Positions 38,891-50,235 are shown, counted from the first letter of the stretch. The stretch is DNA of 64,000 nt from Hasllibacter sp963833115 (GCA_963833115.1 CAWHWS010000002.1:2294001-2358000); one strand, 5' to 3'. Numbers and translations are program-made. The notes: generated from the sequence alone by a model not told the origin.

Positions 38891-39519
38891 GCCGGGGCAT
38901 GGTCGCGGGGCCGGCTGGCGGGACGACCGCGTCCGCGCGCCTCGTCCGTCGCGCCCCGCCGAACGTCGGTGGTTCGGGGAATGGCGGGCGATCCGGCGGC
39001 GTGGGCGGCACCGGGCGGTTGCGTCCGCCGCCCCGCGTCATGGTCCGGCCGGGGCCGATCGCGACATGGCGCGACAGCGGGGTCCGCCTCCGATGCACGG
39101 CCGGCGTCCCGCGATGTCGCGGCACGCTGGCCGATCGGCGATGGCACATGCAGGACGCGGCGCCGCGTCCGCGGCGATCGCCGTGATGTCCGTGGAGGCG
39201 AGGGCCCGGCGCCGTGGCGGCGTTCGACCTCCGAGCCCGTTCCGCGGGACGATGACGCGGGCCATCCCCGACCTGCGGGGTCGATGCCGGCCCTCCGGGT
39301 CGAGAGATGGCGCGCGCCGCGGCCGCGCGCGGCGCCGGGGCGGCGGCTGCGGTGGGGCCTCGCGTCGCGGGCGGGAGGTGGATTTCGCCGCGGGCCGCGC
39401 GGACCCGGCCGGAGCCCATCTGACCGACGCCGCCATTCGAGACCGAGCGCGGGTCGCGGGCGTCGGGCGCGCGGCTCCCTCATGCCGCGAAGCGGCATCG
39501 AGGCAGGTCTAGGAGCGGA
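38891..39519. other. Gene-free stretch between lexA and comEC
   Basis: 629 bp between convergent genes. Six overlapping frames of 99-218 codons exist on both strands, but none has a ribosome-binding site worth naming, a recognisable motif or a believable composition; they are Arg/Pro/Gly-rich. I see no tRNA, repeat array or mobile-element end. A hairpin near the comEC side is listed separately. Confidence 0.5.
39482..39498 (-). terminator. Hairpin downstream of comEC
   Basis: Perfect 7-bp arms ATGCCGC/GCGGCAT with a GAA loop, 22 bp past the comEC stop. There is no clear T-run, so termination is likely but not certain. Confidence 0.45.
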
Positions 39520-41679
39520 TCAGAAGGCGGCCATCGCGGAGACGGCCGCCGGGCCCGCGCCGGACCATCGGCGGCGCCCGGTGGCGTCCGCCGCGGTCGT
39601 GACATGAGGCGCGCCGGCCCTCGCGGTGATCGCGACGGCGCCGCTGCGGCGCAGGCCGCGCGGTGTCAGGACGGTGCAGCGTCCCGGCACCTCCGATTCC
39701 GGCTCGACGTTGAGGACCAGCGTCACGCCGCCCGAGCACCGATCGGCCGCGCCCCGCGCGCCGCCCACGCCGGGGAGGTGGAGGATGCGCAGCCCGGCGA
39801 TCTCCGTTCGCCAGGGCAGGCCATCGGGGCCGGCGCCGGGCGGGGCGCGCGCGGCCGCGTCTTCGCGCGAGGCGGGATCCCCGTCGTTCTCGAGCCAGAT
39901 GCCGGCGGCGAAGGAATCGCCCCGGTCGCGCGAGAGGGCGCGGCCCTGCGCCGTCATCGCGCCCACGAGGCCGCCCGTGTCCGAGATCAGGACCGCCGGC
40001 CGCTCCGATGCGAGCCAGACCGCCATCGCCGCCGCGGCGAGCGGCACGGCGGCGAGCCGCCCCCGCCCGATCCAGAGCGCGGCGATGCACCCCGCGATGC
40101 CGAGCATGGGCAGCACGAACCAGGGCGGCGCGGGCACCCGCGTCACCGCGCCGGGCCAGCCCGAGACCTCGTGCGCCACGATCAGGATCCAGTCGATCCC
40201 GATGCCCATCAGCGCGAGGCCGATCCCCTCCAGGCCGACGAGCCAGAGCGCGCCCGACAGGACCGCGGCGGGCATCACCAGCGCGCCCATGACCGGGACC
40301 GAGACGAGGTTCGCGATCAGGCCCCATTGGGAGAAGATGTTGAACTGCGCCGCCGCGATCGGGGCGGTCGCCGCGCCCGCCACCGCCGAGGAGATCACCA
40401 GCGCCGAGACCCAGCGCACCGCCGGGTGGCGCCGGACCGGGACCGGACGGCGCAGCGCGGCGAAGACCGCGACGAGCGCCACCGTCGCGGCGAAGGACAT
40501 CGCGAAGCCCGCCCCCGTCAGGGCCTCCGGCCGCAGGACGAGCACCACGAGCGCGGCCAGCGCGACGGCGCGCAGCGTGAGGGCGCGGCGCCCCGCCATC
40601 ACAGCGCCCAGGACGACCGCCGCCATCACGAAGGCGCGCTCCGTCGGGACCGTGCCGCCCGAAAGCGCGAGATAGCCCGCCCCGGCCACGAGCGCGCCGC
40701 CCGCCGCGATCGCCTTGACCGGCAGGCGCAGCCCGGCCGCCGGGACCGCGACGAGGAGCGCCCGCAGCGCCGCGAACACCACCCCCGTCGCGAGCCCCAT
40801 GTGCAGCCCCGAGATCGCCAGGAGATGCGCGAGGTTGGAATGGCGCAGGGCGTCCAGCGTCTCGGACGGCATGCCAGAGCGGTCGCCGGTCAGGATCGCG
40901 GCGGCGAAGGCGCCCCGCTCGCCGCCCATGCGGGCCTGCACCCCGGTCGAGATGGCGCGCCGCAGCCGCATCACGCCCAGCGCCCCGTCCTCCGGCGGGG
41001 CCAGCAGGATCAGGGGGTTGCGCGTGTAGCCGATGGCGCCGAGCCGTTCGAAGAAGGCCATGCGCCGGAAGTCGAAGCCCCCCGGCTCGGCCGGCCCGCC
41101 GGGCGGCGACAGATGCCCCGTGGTCGCCATGCGCGCGCCGACCGTCGGCTCGGCCTGGGGCCCGTCCCAGTGGAGGGAGAGCCGCACGCTGGCGGGCGTC
41201 GCGCGCATGTCCTCCATGCGCACGCGGTCGAGGGTGATGCGGACGCGCCCGGAGCCGGAGCGGTCGATCTCCACCACCCGGCCCTCGACGGCGCCGTAAT
41301 AGCGGAAGCCGAGCACGGGCGCCGCGACGGAGTGGGCGCGCAGCCCGGCCAGGAGCGCGCCCGCGATCACGAGCGCGAGGCCGAGGGCGAGCGGGCGCGC
41401 CGCCTCTGGCATACGGCGCGCCCCGGCCGCCAGGGCGGCGGCCATTCCGGTGGCGGCGGCATAGTCCGCCGGGCCGGGCTCGACCCGGAGGGCGAACCAC
41501 GCGCCGATCCCGACCGCGAGACAGACCGGGGACCAGAGGAAGTAGTGCCCCCTCTGCCCCTCGATCACGGCCGCGAGCCGGGCCCCGATCCGGCCCGCGC
41601 GCCGTGGCGGTGCCCAGGGCATGGCGCCGTCGCTGGGCAAGCGCTTCACCCTCCGCCAACCAATTGCTAACGAGCCCAT
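39520..41679 (-). CDS. comEC: ComEC/Rec2 family DNA-uptake channel protein
   Basis: Inner-membrane protein that in competent bacteria forms the channel for single-stranded DNA entry. It is 719 residues. An N-terminal part with two hydrophobic segments and a DUF4131-like soluble region (to about residue 210) is followed by the competence domain: HLLAISGLHMGLATGV near residue 290, GGTVPTERAFVMA, and about eight more hydrophobic helices. The C-terminal metallo-beta-lactamase-like domain found in long ComEC proteins is reduced to a soluble tail without its HxHxDH motif. Whether this organism is competent is unknown. The start lacks a strong ribosome-binding site; 41679 is the most upstream plausible ATG. 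Divergent from gltX. Confidence 0.88.
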   Translation of the reverse strand: MGSLAIGWRRVKRLPSDGAMPWAPPRRAGRIGARLAAVIEGQRGHYFLWSPVCLAVGIGAWFALRVEPGPADYAAATGMAAALAAGARRMPEAARPLALGLALVIAGALLAGLRAHSVAAPVLGFRYYGAVEGRVVEIDRSGSGRVRITLDRVRMEDMRATPASVRLSLHWDGPQAEPTVGARMATTGHLSPPGGPAEPGGFDFRRMAFFERLGAIGYTRNPLILLAPPEDGALGVMRLRRAISTGVQARMGGERGAFAAAILTGDRSGMPSETLDALRHSNLAHLLAISGLHMGLATGVVFAALRALLVAVPAAGLRLPVKAIAAGGALVAGAGYLALSGGTVPTERAFVMAAVVLGAVMAGRRALTLRAVALAALVVLVLRPEALTGAGFAMSFAATVALVAVFAALRRPVPVRRHPAVRWVSALVISSAVAGAATAPIAAAQFNIFSQWGLIANLVSVPVMGALVMPAAVLSGALWLVGLEGIGLALMGIGIDWILIVAHEVSGWPGAVTRVPAPPWFVLPMLGIAGCIAALWIGRGRLAAVPLAAAAMAVWLASERPAVLISDTGGLVGAMTAQGRALSRDRGDSFAAGIWLENDGDPASREDAAARAPPGAGPDGLPWRTEIAGLRILHLPGVGGARGAADRCSGGVTLVLNVEPESEVPGRCTVLTPRGLRRSGAVAITARAGAPHVTTAADATGRRRWSGAGPAAVSAMAAF

Positions 41680-41742
41680 GATGACCCGCGCAGGGTTACC
41701 GAATCCTTAATGAGCGGGCGATGTCCTGCCGGAGCCGCCCGA

Positions 41743-43158
41743 ATGACCGAGCCCGCCCAGATCGTGACGCGTTTCGCGCCCTCGCCGACGGGGTTCCTGC
41801 ACATAGGCGGGGCGCGCACGGCGCTCTTCAACTGGCTCTACGCCCGCGGCCGGGGCGGGGCGTTCCTCCTGCGGATCGAGGACACGGACCGCGCCCGCTC
41901 AACGCCGGAGGCGACGGCGGCGATCCTGGACGGGCTGACCTGGCTCGGCCTGGACTGGGACGGCGCGCCCGTCAGCCAGCACGGGAATGCCGCGCGCCAT
42001 GCCGAGGTCGCGCGCGAGATGCTGGACCGCGGCGCCGCCTACAAGTGCTTCGCCACGCAGGAGGAGATCGCCGCCGCCCGCGAGGTCGCCCGCGCCGAGG
42101 GACGCTCGACGCTTTATCGCTCGCCCTGGCGGGACGCGGCGGAGGCGGCGCATCCGGATGCGCCGTTCGCGATCCGCCTGCGGGCCCCGAGGGAGGGCGA
42201 GACGGCGATCGCCGACCGCGTGCAGGGCGAGGTGCGCACCGCGAACGCCGAGCTCGACGACATGGTCCTGCTGCGCGCGGACGGAACGCCGACCTACATG
42301 CTCGCCGTGGTCGTGGACGACCACGACATGGGCGTGACCCACGTGATCCGAGGCGACGACCATCTGACGAACGCCGCCCGGCAAGCGCAGGTGTTCGCCG
42401 CGATGGGCTGGGACCTGCCGGTGTTCGCGCACATCCCCCTCATCCACGGGGAGGACGGCAAGAAGCTCTCCAAGCGGCACGGCGCGATCGGGGCGCAGGA
42501 ATACCGCGCGATGGGCTATCCGGCGGCGGCGATGCGCACCTACCTCGCGCGGCTGGGCTGGAGCCATGGCGACGATGAGGTGTTCACCGACGCGCAGGCG
42601 ATGGAGTGGTTCGACCTGGACGGCATCGGGCGGGCGCCGGCGCGGCTGGACATGGCCAAGCTGGACCATGTCTCGGGGCGGCGGATCGCGGCGATGGACC
42701 ATGCTGCGCTGCTGCATGGGCTCGACGACTATCTCGCGGCCACGCACGCCCCTGCGCTGACGGGAGCGGCGCGCGATGGGCTCGAAAGGGCGCTGCCCTA
42801 CCTGACGGACCGGGCGAGGACCTATCCCGAACTCCTTGAGAAGGGGCACTTCGTCCTCACGGCCCGGCCGGTCGAGCCGGATGCCAAGGCCGCCGCCACT
42901 CTCACGCCCGAGGCCCGCGGGATGCTCGCCGAATTGACGCCGCGCCTGCGAGACAGTAGCTGGGATCGGGACGCGCTGGAGGGGGCCGTCGCCGCGCTCG
43001 CCGAGGCCCGGGGCACCAAGCTGGGCAAGCTGGCCGGCCCGATGCGGGCGGCGCTGGCCGGGCGGGCCGTCTCCCCCAGCGTCTTCGACATGATGACCGT
43101 CCTTGGGCGCGACGAGACCCTCGCCCGGCTGGACGACGCCGCCTCGCCGACCGGCTGA
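41743..43158 (+). CDS. gltX: Glutamyl-tRNA synthetase
   Basis: Charges tRNA-Glu. It is 471 residues from an ATG with GGAG 8 bp upstream. The HIGH motif reads HIGG at residues 20-23 and the KMSKS loop KLSKR at 241-245; RIEDTDR is at 44-50. Many alphaproteobacteria have two gltX genes, one of which may also charge tRNA-Gln; this copy cannot be assigned to either by eye. gltA follows after 43 bp, a pairing common in Rhodobacterales. Confidence 0.95.
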   Translation: MTEPAQIVTRFAPSPTGFLHIGGARTALFNWLYARGRGGAFLLRIEDTDRARSTPEATAAILDGLTWLGLDWDGAPVSQHGNAARHAEVAREMLDRGAAYKCFATQEEIAAAREVARAEGRSTLYRSPWRDAAEAAHPDAPFAIRLRAPREGETAIADRVQGEVRTANAELDDMVLLRADGTPTYMLAVVVDDHDMGVTHVIRGDDHLTNAARQAQVFAAMGWDLPVFAHIPLIHGEDGKKLSKRHGAIGAQEYRAMGYPAAAMRTYLARLGWSHGDDEVFTDAQAMEWFDLDGIGRAPARLDMAKLDHVSGRRIAAMDHAALLHGLDDYLAATHAPALTGAARDGLERALPYLTDRARTYPELLEKGHFVLTARPVEPDAKAAATLTPEARGMLAELTPRLRDSSWDRDALEGAVAALAEARGTKLGKLAGPMRAALAGRAVSPSVFDMMTVLGRDETLARLDDAASPTG

Positions 43159-43201
43159 CGGCGCCGATGGACCGGGGCAAGCCCCCACAGGAGGACGCCG
43201 C

Positions 43202-44491
43202 ATGACGGACCGCACCGCGAAGCTGACCTGGGACAAGGGCGAGGTCGAGCTTCCCATCCACTCGCCGAGCACCGGCCCCGACGTGATCGACATCTCCAAG
43301 CTCTACGCGCAGGGCGACGTCTTCACCTACGACCCGGGCTTCACGAGCACGGCGGCCTGCGAATCGACGATCACCTATATCGACGGCGCCGAGGGGATCC
43401 TGCTGCATCGCGGCTACCCGATCGGCCAGCTCGCCGAGAAGTCGAGCTATCTCGAGGTGTGCTTCCTCCTGCTCTACGGCCATCTGCCCAAGGCCGCCGA
43501 GCTAGAGGATTTCGTGCAGCGGGTGACCCACCACACCATGCTGCACGAACAGATGTACAACTTCACCCGGGGGTTCCGGCGCGACGCGCATCCGATGGCG
43601 ATCATGGTCGGCATGGTCGGCGCGATGAGCGCGTTCTACCACGACAGCACCGACATCTCCGACCCGTGGCAGCGCGAGGTCGCCTCGATCCGCATGGTCG
43701 CCAAGATGCCGACCATCGCGGCGATGGCCTACAAGTACTCGATCGGGCAGCCCTTCGTGTACCCCCGCAACGACTGCGACTACGCGACCAACTTCCTGCG
43801 GATGTGCTTCTCGGTCCCGGCCGAGGAGTACGATCCCAACCCGATCCTCGCCAAGGCGATGGACCGCATCTTCACCCTGCACGCGGATCACGAGCAGAAC
43901 GCGTCGACGTCCACGGTGCGGCTGGCGAGCAGCTCGGGCGCGAACCCGTTCGCGTGCATCGCGGCGGGCATCGCTTGCCTCTGGGGCCCGGCGCATGGCG
44001 GGGCGAATCAGGCCTGCCTGGAGATGCTGCGCGAGATCGGCACGCCGGACCGCATTCCAGAGTTCATCGCGCGTGCCAAGGACCGGGACGATCCGTTCCG
44101 TCTGATGGGATTCGGGCATCGGGTCTACAAGAACATCGACCCGCGGGCGACGGTGCTCAAGCAGAGCGCGGACGAGGTGCTCGAGCTGTTGGGCGTGGAG
44201 GACAACCCCACGCTGCAGGTCGCCAAGGATCTGGAGGCCGCGGCCTTGGCCGACCCGTATTTCGCGGAGAAGAAGCTGTTTCCGAACGTGGACTTCTATT
44301 CGGGCATCATCCTCGAGGCGATGGGCTTTCCGACCTCCATGTTCACCCCGATCTTCGCTCTCTCGCGCACCGTCGGCTGGGTGTCGCAGTGGAAGGAGAT
44401 GCTGATGGACCCCAAGCAGAAGATCGGCCGCCCACGGCAGCTCTATGTCGGGGAGACGCAGCGCGATTACGTGGAGGTCGAGGACCGCTGA
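43202..44491 (+). CDS. gltA: Citrate synthase (type II)
   Basis: Condenses oxaloacetate with acetyl-CoA to enter the TCA cycle. It is 429 residues, the hexameric Gram-negative type. Active-site residues: His in LWGPAHGGANQACLEML, His in MGFGHRVYKNIDPRA, and Asp in FPNVDFYSGIILEAMGF. The N-terminal domain (ELPIHSPSTGPDVIDISKLY) is present. An AGGAGG ribosome-binding site at 43189-43194 lies 7 bp before the ATG. Confidence 0.97.
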   Translation: MTDRTAKLTWDKGEVELPIHSPSTGPDVIDISKLYAQGDVFTYDPGFTSTAACESTITYIDGAEGILLHRGYPIGQLAEKSSYLEVCFLLLYGHLPKAAELEDFVQRVTHHTMLHEQMYNFTRGFRRDAHPMAIMVGMVGAMSAFYHDSTDISDPWQREVASIRMVAKMPTIAAMAYKYSIGQPFVYPRNDCDYATNFLRMCFSVPAEEYDPNPILAKAMDRIFTLHADHEQNASTSTVRLASSSGANPFACIAAGIACLWGPAHGGANQACLEMLREIGTPDRIPEFIARAKDRDDPFRLMGFGHRVYKNIDPRATVLKQSADEVLELLGVEDNPTLQVAKDLEAAALADPYFAEKKLFPNVDFYSGIILEAMGFPTSMFTPIFALSRTVGWVSQWKEMLMDPKQKIGRPRQLYVGETQRDYVEVEDR

Positions 44492-44797
44492 ACCGCGCGC
44501 TCCCGCCCGCCCTCTTCGCCTGCGGCGCCTCGCGCGGTTGGGCCGGGCGCCTCGTCGCTGGGCGACGTCGGCGCGGCCGCTGCGCTGGCGGGGGGCGTCC
44601 TTGGGGCGGGAACGCCTTGGACGGAGGTGCGCCTCCGGCGGGGATACTTGGATCAAGATGAGGGAGCGGGTCCGACGTCTTGTCCTTCCCTCTCATCTTG
44701 ACGCAAATATCCCGGGGAGCGGGAGGGGCAGCGCCCCTCGCAGGGCCGGGCGAGGGGGGCCTCGGCTCCCCGAGCCCGGCCCTTCCTCCGCCGGCGC
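44492..44797. other. Intergenic region after gltA
   Basis: 306 bp between convergent gltA and the SDR gene. It holds the inverted repeat listed at 44640-44713 and a small upstream hairpin, GGAGG-TGCG-CCTCC, at about 44633-44646. No gene is supported. Confidence 0.55.
44640..44713. terminator. Long imperfect inverted repeat after gltA
   Basis: The left arm begins GGGATACTTGGATCAAGATG (44641) and the right arm, ending at 44713, is its complement with three substitutions and a 2-nt bulge; the arms are about 25 bp and the loop about 25 nt. The GGGATATTTG...CAAGATGA type of sequence recurs between genes of Rhodobacterales, so this may be a dispersed repeat acting as a bidirectional terminator between convergent genes. 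Confidence 0.65.
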
Positions 44798-45577
44798 CTA
44801 GATGGTGGCTACCACCGCTCCGCCGTCGAGGACGAGGTTCTGGCCTACGATGAAGCCCGCATGGGCCGAGGCCAGGAAGGCGCACGCGGCTCCGAACTCG
44901 CCTGCCGTGCCGTAGCGCCGGGCCGGAATGGTCGCCGCTCGCCGCGCCCGGGCCTCATCGAGGGAGATGCCCTCGGCCGTGACCACTGCGCCGTCGAGGG
45001 CGTCCGCACGGTCGGTCGCGTGGATCCCGGGCAGGAGGTTGTTGATCGTCACCCCCATCGGCGCCACCTGGCGGGAGGTGCCGGCGACGTAGCCGGTGAG
45101 CCCCGTGCGCGCCGCGTTCGACAGGCCGAGCTGCGGGATCGGCGCCTTCACGGAATACGAGGTGATGTTGACGACCCGCCCCCAGCCGCGCCCGCACATG
45201 CCGGGCAGGAGCGCGGTCATGAGGGCGATCGGGGTGAGCATGTTGGCATCGAGCGCGGCGATGAAGTCGTCCCGGTCCCAGTCGGACCAGAGCCCCGGCG
45301 GCGGCCCGCCGGCATTGGTCACCAGGATGTCCACCGCTCCGGCGGCCGCCACGAGCCGCTCCCGGACGCCCGCATCGGTCACGTCGCCCGCCACCGCCTC
45401 GACCGCCACGCCGTGATCCGCTCGGATCGCCCGGGCCGCGTCCTCCAGCGCCTCCGCGCCGCGGGCGTTGAGCACCAGGTTCACGCCCGCCGCCGCCAGC
45501 GCCTCGGCGCAGCCGCGGCCCAGCCCCTTAGAGCCGGCGCATACCAGCGCCCGGCGTCCCGCGATCCCCAGGTCCAT
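44798..45577 (-). CDS. SDR-family oxidoreductase lacking the catalytic Tyr/Lys
   Basis: A 259-residue SDR. The cofactor motif is CAGSKGLGRG at about residues 13-22 and NAGG follows near residue 90. The catalytic Ser is present in VNITSYSVKAP. The Tyr-xxx-Lys pair is not: the aligned segment reads PQLGLSNAARTGLTGYVAG, with Leu for Tyr and no Lys. This LGLSNxAR form recurs in one SDR subgroup of unknown mechanism. The C-terminus GQNLVLDGGAVVATI is normal. The start ATG at 45577 has AAGGA 7 bp upstream; the open frame to 45640 is not conserved. Substrate unknown. Confidence 0.82.
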   Translation of the reverse strand: MDLGIAGRRALVCAGSKGLGRGCAEALAAAGVNLVLNARGAEALEDAARAIRADHGVAVEAVAGDVTDAGVRERLVAAAGAVDILVTNAGGPPPGLWSDWDRDDFIAALDANMLTPIALMTALLPGMCGRGWGRVVNITSYSVKAPIPQLGLSNAARTGLTGYVAGTSRQVAPMGVTINNLLPGIHATDRADALDGAVVTAEGISLDEARARRAATIPARRYGTAGEFGAACAFLASAHAGFIVGQNLVLDGGAVVATI

Positions 45578-45707
45578 TCCGCATCCTTTCGCGCCGTTCC
45601 GGCCGGTGCCGACCCTGCCCCGGCGGCGTCGCGGCCGCAACGCGGGCGCGGCGCTTTACCGGACCCGCCCCGGCCGGTAGCCTCGACGGGCCCGGACGGA
45701 GACGGCC

Positions 45708-47563
<1,856 letters not shown>

Positions 47564-47567
<4 letters not shown>

Positions 47568-47995
47568 GCCTCCTCGAGCCGGGCGGGCCGCCCCGCCGGC
47601 ACGGGCTGGAGGAAGACCTCCTCGCGCACGATGCGGTCGCCCTCCACGGCGAACACCGCGAGCTGCGACATCCGCTCGAGCGGGCCCGCGTCGGGACCCC
47701 GCCACTCGCGCTCGAAGAGGATGGCGAAGCGGATCGGCGCGCCGTCCTCGGACAGCAGGTAGGGTCCATCGGCGTGGATCGGATCGCCGGCCACCCCGGC
47801 CTGCCGCTCGGCCATCCGCCGGGCGAGGGCGTCGATCCCCTCGATCCGCCCACCCTCCGCGGGGCCGTGGACCGAGACGACGTGCGGCGCGTAGAGATTG
47901 GCGAGATCCGCCATCAGCGTGCCCGCCCGGCTCGAGCGCATGAAGCGCCGGGCCACGTCGGGCATCGTCGCATGGCTGCCGCCGTCCTTCGCCAT
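47564..47995 (-). CDS. NTF2-like (SnoaL-type) protein
   Basis: A 143-residue protein with the cone-shaped NTF2-like pattern: an N-terminal helix (FMRSSRAGTLMADLANLYAPHVVSVHG), then IEGIDALARRMAE, then strands FAILFEREW and LAVFAVEGDRIVREEVFL. These domains serve as polyketide cyclases, isomerases or simple binding modules; function cannot be assigned. The start at 47995 is uncertain (ATG at 47965 is an alternative). Its stop shares the palindrome CTAG with the convergent ABC gene. Confidence 0.72.
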
Positions 47996-48086
47996 CCCGA
48001 TCCCCGATGCGGCCCCGTTCCGTTCTCTCCCCGGGGGGGCCGGCGCGTCAAGCGCCGCGATTGCGCCGCGACGGGCCGACGCCTAG

Positions 48087-49691
48087 ATGCGCCCGATGGA
48101 CACGAACCGCCCCGCCCTGCGCCCCGAGATCGCGCGCCGGCGCACCTTCGCGATCATCTCGCATCCCGATGCCGGCAAGACGACCCTGACGGAGAAGTTT
48201 CTCCTCTACGGCGGCGCCATCCAGCTCGCCGGGCAGGTGCGCGCCAAGGGCGAGGCCCGGCGCACGCGCTCGGACTTCATGCAGATGGAGAAGGACCGCG
48301 GCATCTCCGTCTCGGCGAGCGCGATGTCCTTCGACTACAAGGAGTTCCGCTTCAATCTGGTGGACACGCCGGGCCATTCGGACTTCTCGGAGGACACGTA
48401 CCGCACGCTCACCGCCGTCGACGCCGCGGTCATGGTCATCGACGGCGCAAAGGGGGTCGAGTCCCAGACGCGAAAACTCTTCGAGGTGTGCCGCCTGCGG
48501 GATCTGCCGATCCTGACCTTCTGCAACAAGATGGACCGCGAGAGCCGCGACACGTTCGAGATCATCGACGAGATCCAGGAGAACCTCGCCATCGACGTGA
48601 CGCCGGCGTCCTGGCCCATCGGCGTCGGCGCCGATTTCGTCGGCACCTACGACATCCTGCGCAGCCGGGTGGTCCTGATGGACCGGGCGGACCGGAACGT
48701 GGTGGCGGAGACGATCGACGTGGGCATCGACGATCCGGCCCTCGCCGATCACGTGCCCGCCGCCCTTCTCGACACGCTGCGCGAGGAGGTGGAGATGGCG
48801 CGCGAGCTGATGCCGACGCTCGATCCGCGCGCCGTGCTCGACGGGACGATGACGCCGATCTGGTTCGGCAGCGCGATCAACAGCTTCGGGGTGCGCGAGC
48901 TGATGGAGGGGATCGGGCACTTCGCCCCCGAACCCCAGCCGCAGGCCGCCGAGCCGCGCCGGATCGCGCCCGAGGAGGACAGCGTCGCCGGCTTCGTCTT
49001 CAAGGTGCAGGCGAACATGGACCCCAAGCACCGCGACCGCGTGGCCTTCGTGCGCCTCGCCTCCGGGCATTTCGAGCGGGGCATGAAGCTCACCCATGTG
49101 CGCACGAAGAAGCCGATGTCGATCACCAATCCGGTGCTGTTCCTCGCCTCCGACCGCGAGCTCGCCGAGGAGGCCTGGGCAGGGGACATCATCGGCATCC
49201 CCAACCACGGCCAGCTCCGCATCGGCGACACCCTGACCGAAGGGGAGATGCTGCGCGCGAGCGGCATCCCCTCCTTCGCGCCCGAGCTCCTGCAGACCTG
49301 CCGCCCGGGCGATCCGCTCAAGTCCAAGCACCTCGAGAAGGCCCTCACCCAGTTCGCCGAGGAGGGCGCGGCGAAGCTCTTCCGCCCGGTGCTCGGCGGC
49401 GGCTTCATCGTCGGCGTGGTCGGGCAACTCCAGTTCGAGGTGCTCGCCAGCCGGATCGAGGGGGAATACGGCCTGCCCGTGCGCTTCGAGCCGACGCAGT
49501 TCGTCTCCGCCCGCTGGGTGAGCGGGCCGAAGGAGGCGGTCGAGGCGTTCTCCAAGGCGAACCGCGGCCACCTCGCCCATGACAGCGACGGGGACCTCGT
49601 GTTCCTGACGCGCCTGCAATGGGACATCGACCGCATCGAGCGCGACCACCCGGCCCTGACGCTGTCGGCGACCAAGGCGATGATGGTCTGA
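48087..49691 (+). CDS. prfC: Peptide chain release factor 3
   Basis: Translational GTPase that recycles RF1/RF2 from the ribosome after termination. It is 534 residues. G-domain motifs: SHPDAGKTTLTEK (P-loop), DRGISVSASAM (switch I), DTPGH (switch II) and NKMD. Domains II and III follow (AGFVFKVQANMDPKHRDR; GVVGQLQFEVLASRIEGEY). ATGs at 48087 and 48096 are both possible; neither has a clear ribosome-binding site. It lies about 90 bp from the divergent NTF2-like gene. Confidence 0.95.
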   Translation: MRPMDTNRPALRPEIARRRTFAIISHPDAGKTTLTEKFLLYGGAIQLAGQVRAKGEARRTRSDFMQMEKDRGISVSASAMSFDYKEFRFNLVDTPGHSDFSEDTYRTLTAVDAAVMVIDGAKGVESQTRKLFEVCRLRDLPILTFCNKMDRESRDTFEIIDEIQENLAIDVTPASWPIGVGADFVGTYDILRSRVVLMDRADRNVVAETIDVGIDDPALADHVPAALLDTLREEVEMARELMPTLDPRAVLDGTMTPIWFGSAINSFGVRELMEGIGHFAPEPQPQAAEPRRIAPEEDSVAGFVFKVQANMDPKHRDRVAFVRLASGHFERGMKLTHVRTKKPMSITNPVLFLASDRELAEEAWAGDIIGIPNHGQLRIGDTLTEGEMLRASGIPSFAPELLQTCRPGDPLKSKHLEKALTQFAEEGAAKLFRPVLGGGFIVGVVGQLQFEVLASRIEGEYGLPVRFEPTQFVSARWVSGPKEAVEAFSKANRGHLAHDSDGDLVFLTRLQWDIDRIERDHPALTLSATKAMMV

Positions 49692-49746
49692 GGCGGAACG
49701 CCGGCGCGCCCGGGCCCGTTGTGGCGGGGAACGACAGGAGGACGAC

Positions 49747-50175
49747 ATGGGAATCATCAAACGCGGCTCGGCGCATTGGGAAGGCACCCTCAAGGAGGGC
49801 CGGGGCACGGTCTCGACCGGCTCGGGCGCGCTCGACGCCAACCCCTACGGCTTCAACACGCGGTTCGAGGGCCAGGCCGGCACGAACCCCGAAGAGCTCG
49901 TCGCGGCGGCGCATGCGTCCTGCTTCTCGATGGCGCTGTCGATGGTGCTGGGCCAGTCGGACTTGACCGCGGCGGCGATCGACACCAAGGCCGCCGTGAC
50001 CCTCTCGGAGAAGGACGGGGGCTTCGCGGTCACCGCCTCCCATCTCGAGGTCACGGTCTCCGTGCCCGGGGCGGACGAGGCGGCGATCCGCGAGGCGGCC
50101 GAGACCGCCAAGGCGAACTGCCCGATCTCCAAGCTCCTGAACGCCGAGATCACGTTGGACGTCACGGTCGCGTGA
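49747..50175 (+). CDS. OsmC family peroxiredoxin
   Basis: A 142-residue OsmC/Ohr-family hydroperoxide reductase, OsmC branch. The two reactive cysteines are present: the peroxidatic Cys in EELVAAAHASCFSMALS near residue 60 and the resolving Cys in KANCPISKLL near residue 125. The conserved N-terminal YGFNTRFEGQAGTNPEEL fits OsmC. It protects against organic peroxides. A consensus AGGAGG lies 8-13 bp before the ATG, implying strong translation. Confidence 0.93.
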   Translation: MGIIKRGSAHWEGTLKEGRGTVSTGSGALDANPYGFNTRFEGQAGTNPEELVAAAHASCFSMALSMVLGQSDLTAAAIDTKAAVTLSEKDGGFAVTASHLEVTVSVPGADEAAIREAAETAKANCPISKLLNAEITLDVTVA

Positions 50176-50206
50176 CCCCCCGGCGGGCGGCCGGCGACCT
50201 GTTTCG

Positions 50207-50235
50207 TTGACCGCCCGCGCATCATGGCCTAAGGC
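50207..50235 (+). promoter_or_regulatory. Candidate sigma-70 promoter for the DEAD-box gene
   Basis: TTGACC at 50207-50212 and TAAGGC at 50230-50235 with a 17-bp spacer. Transcription would start near 50242, giving a leader of about 95 nt before the helicase start. Only the -35 is close to consensus. Confidence 0.35.

Noticed and set aside
38847..39498. Protein genes in the lexA-comEC gap
   Set aside because: Frames overlap on both strands, lack ribosome-binding sites and have Arg/Pro/Gly-biased translations.
39509..41659. A 716-codon frame overlapping comEC on the same strand
   Set aside because: Arg/Gly-rich out-of-frame shadow; the comEC frame has membrane helices and the ISGLHMG motif.
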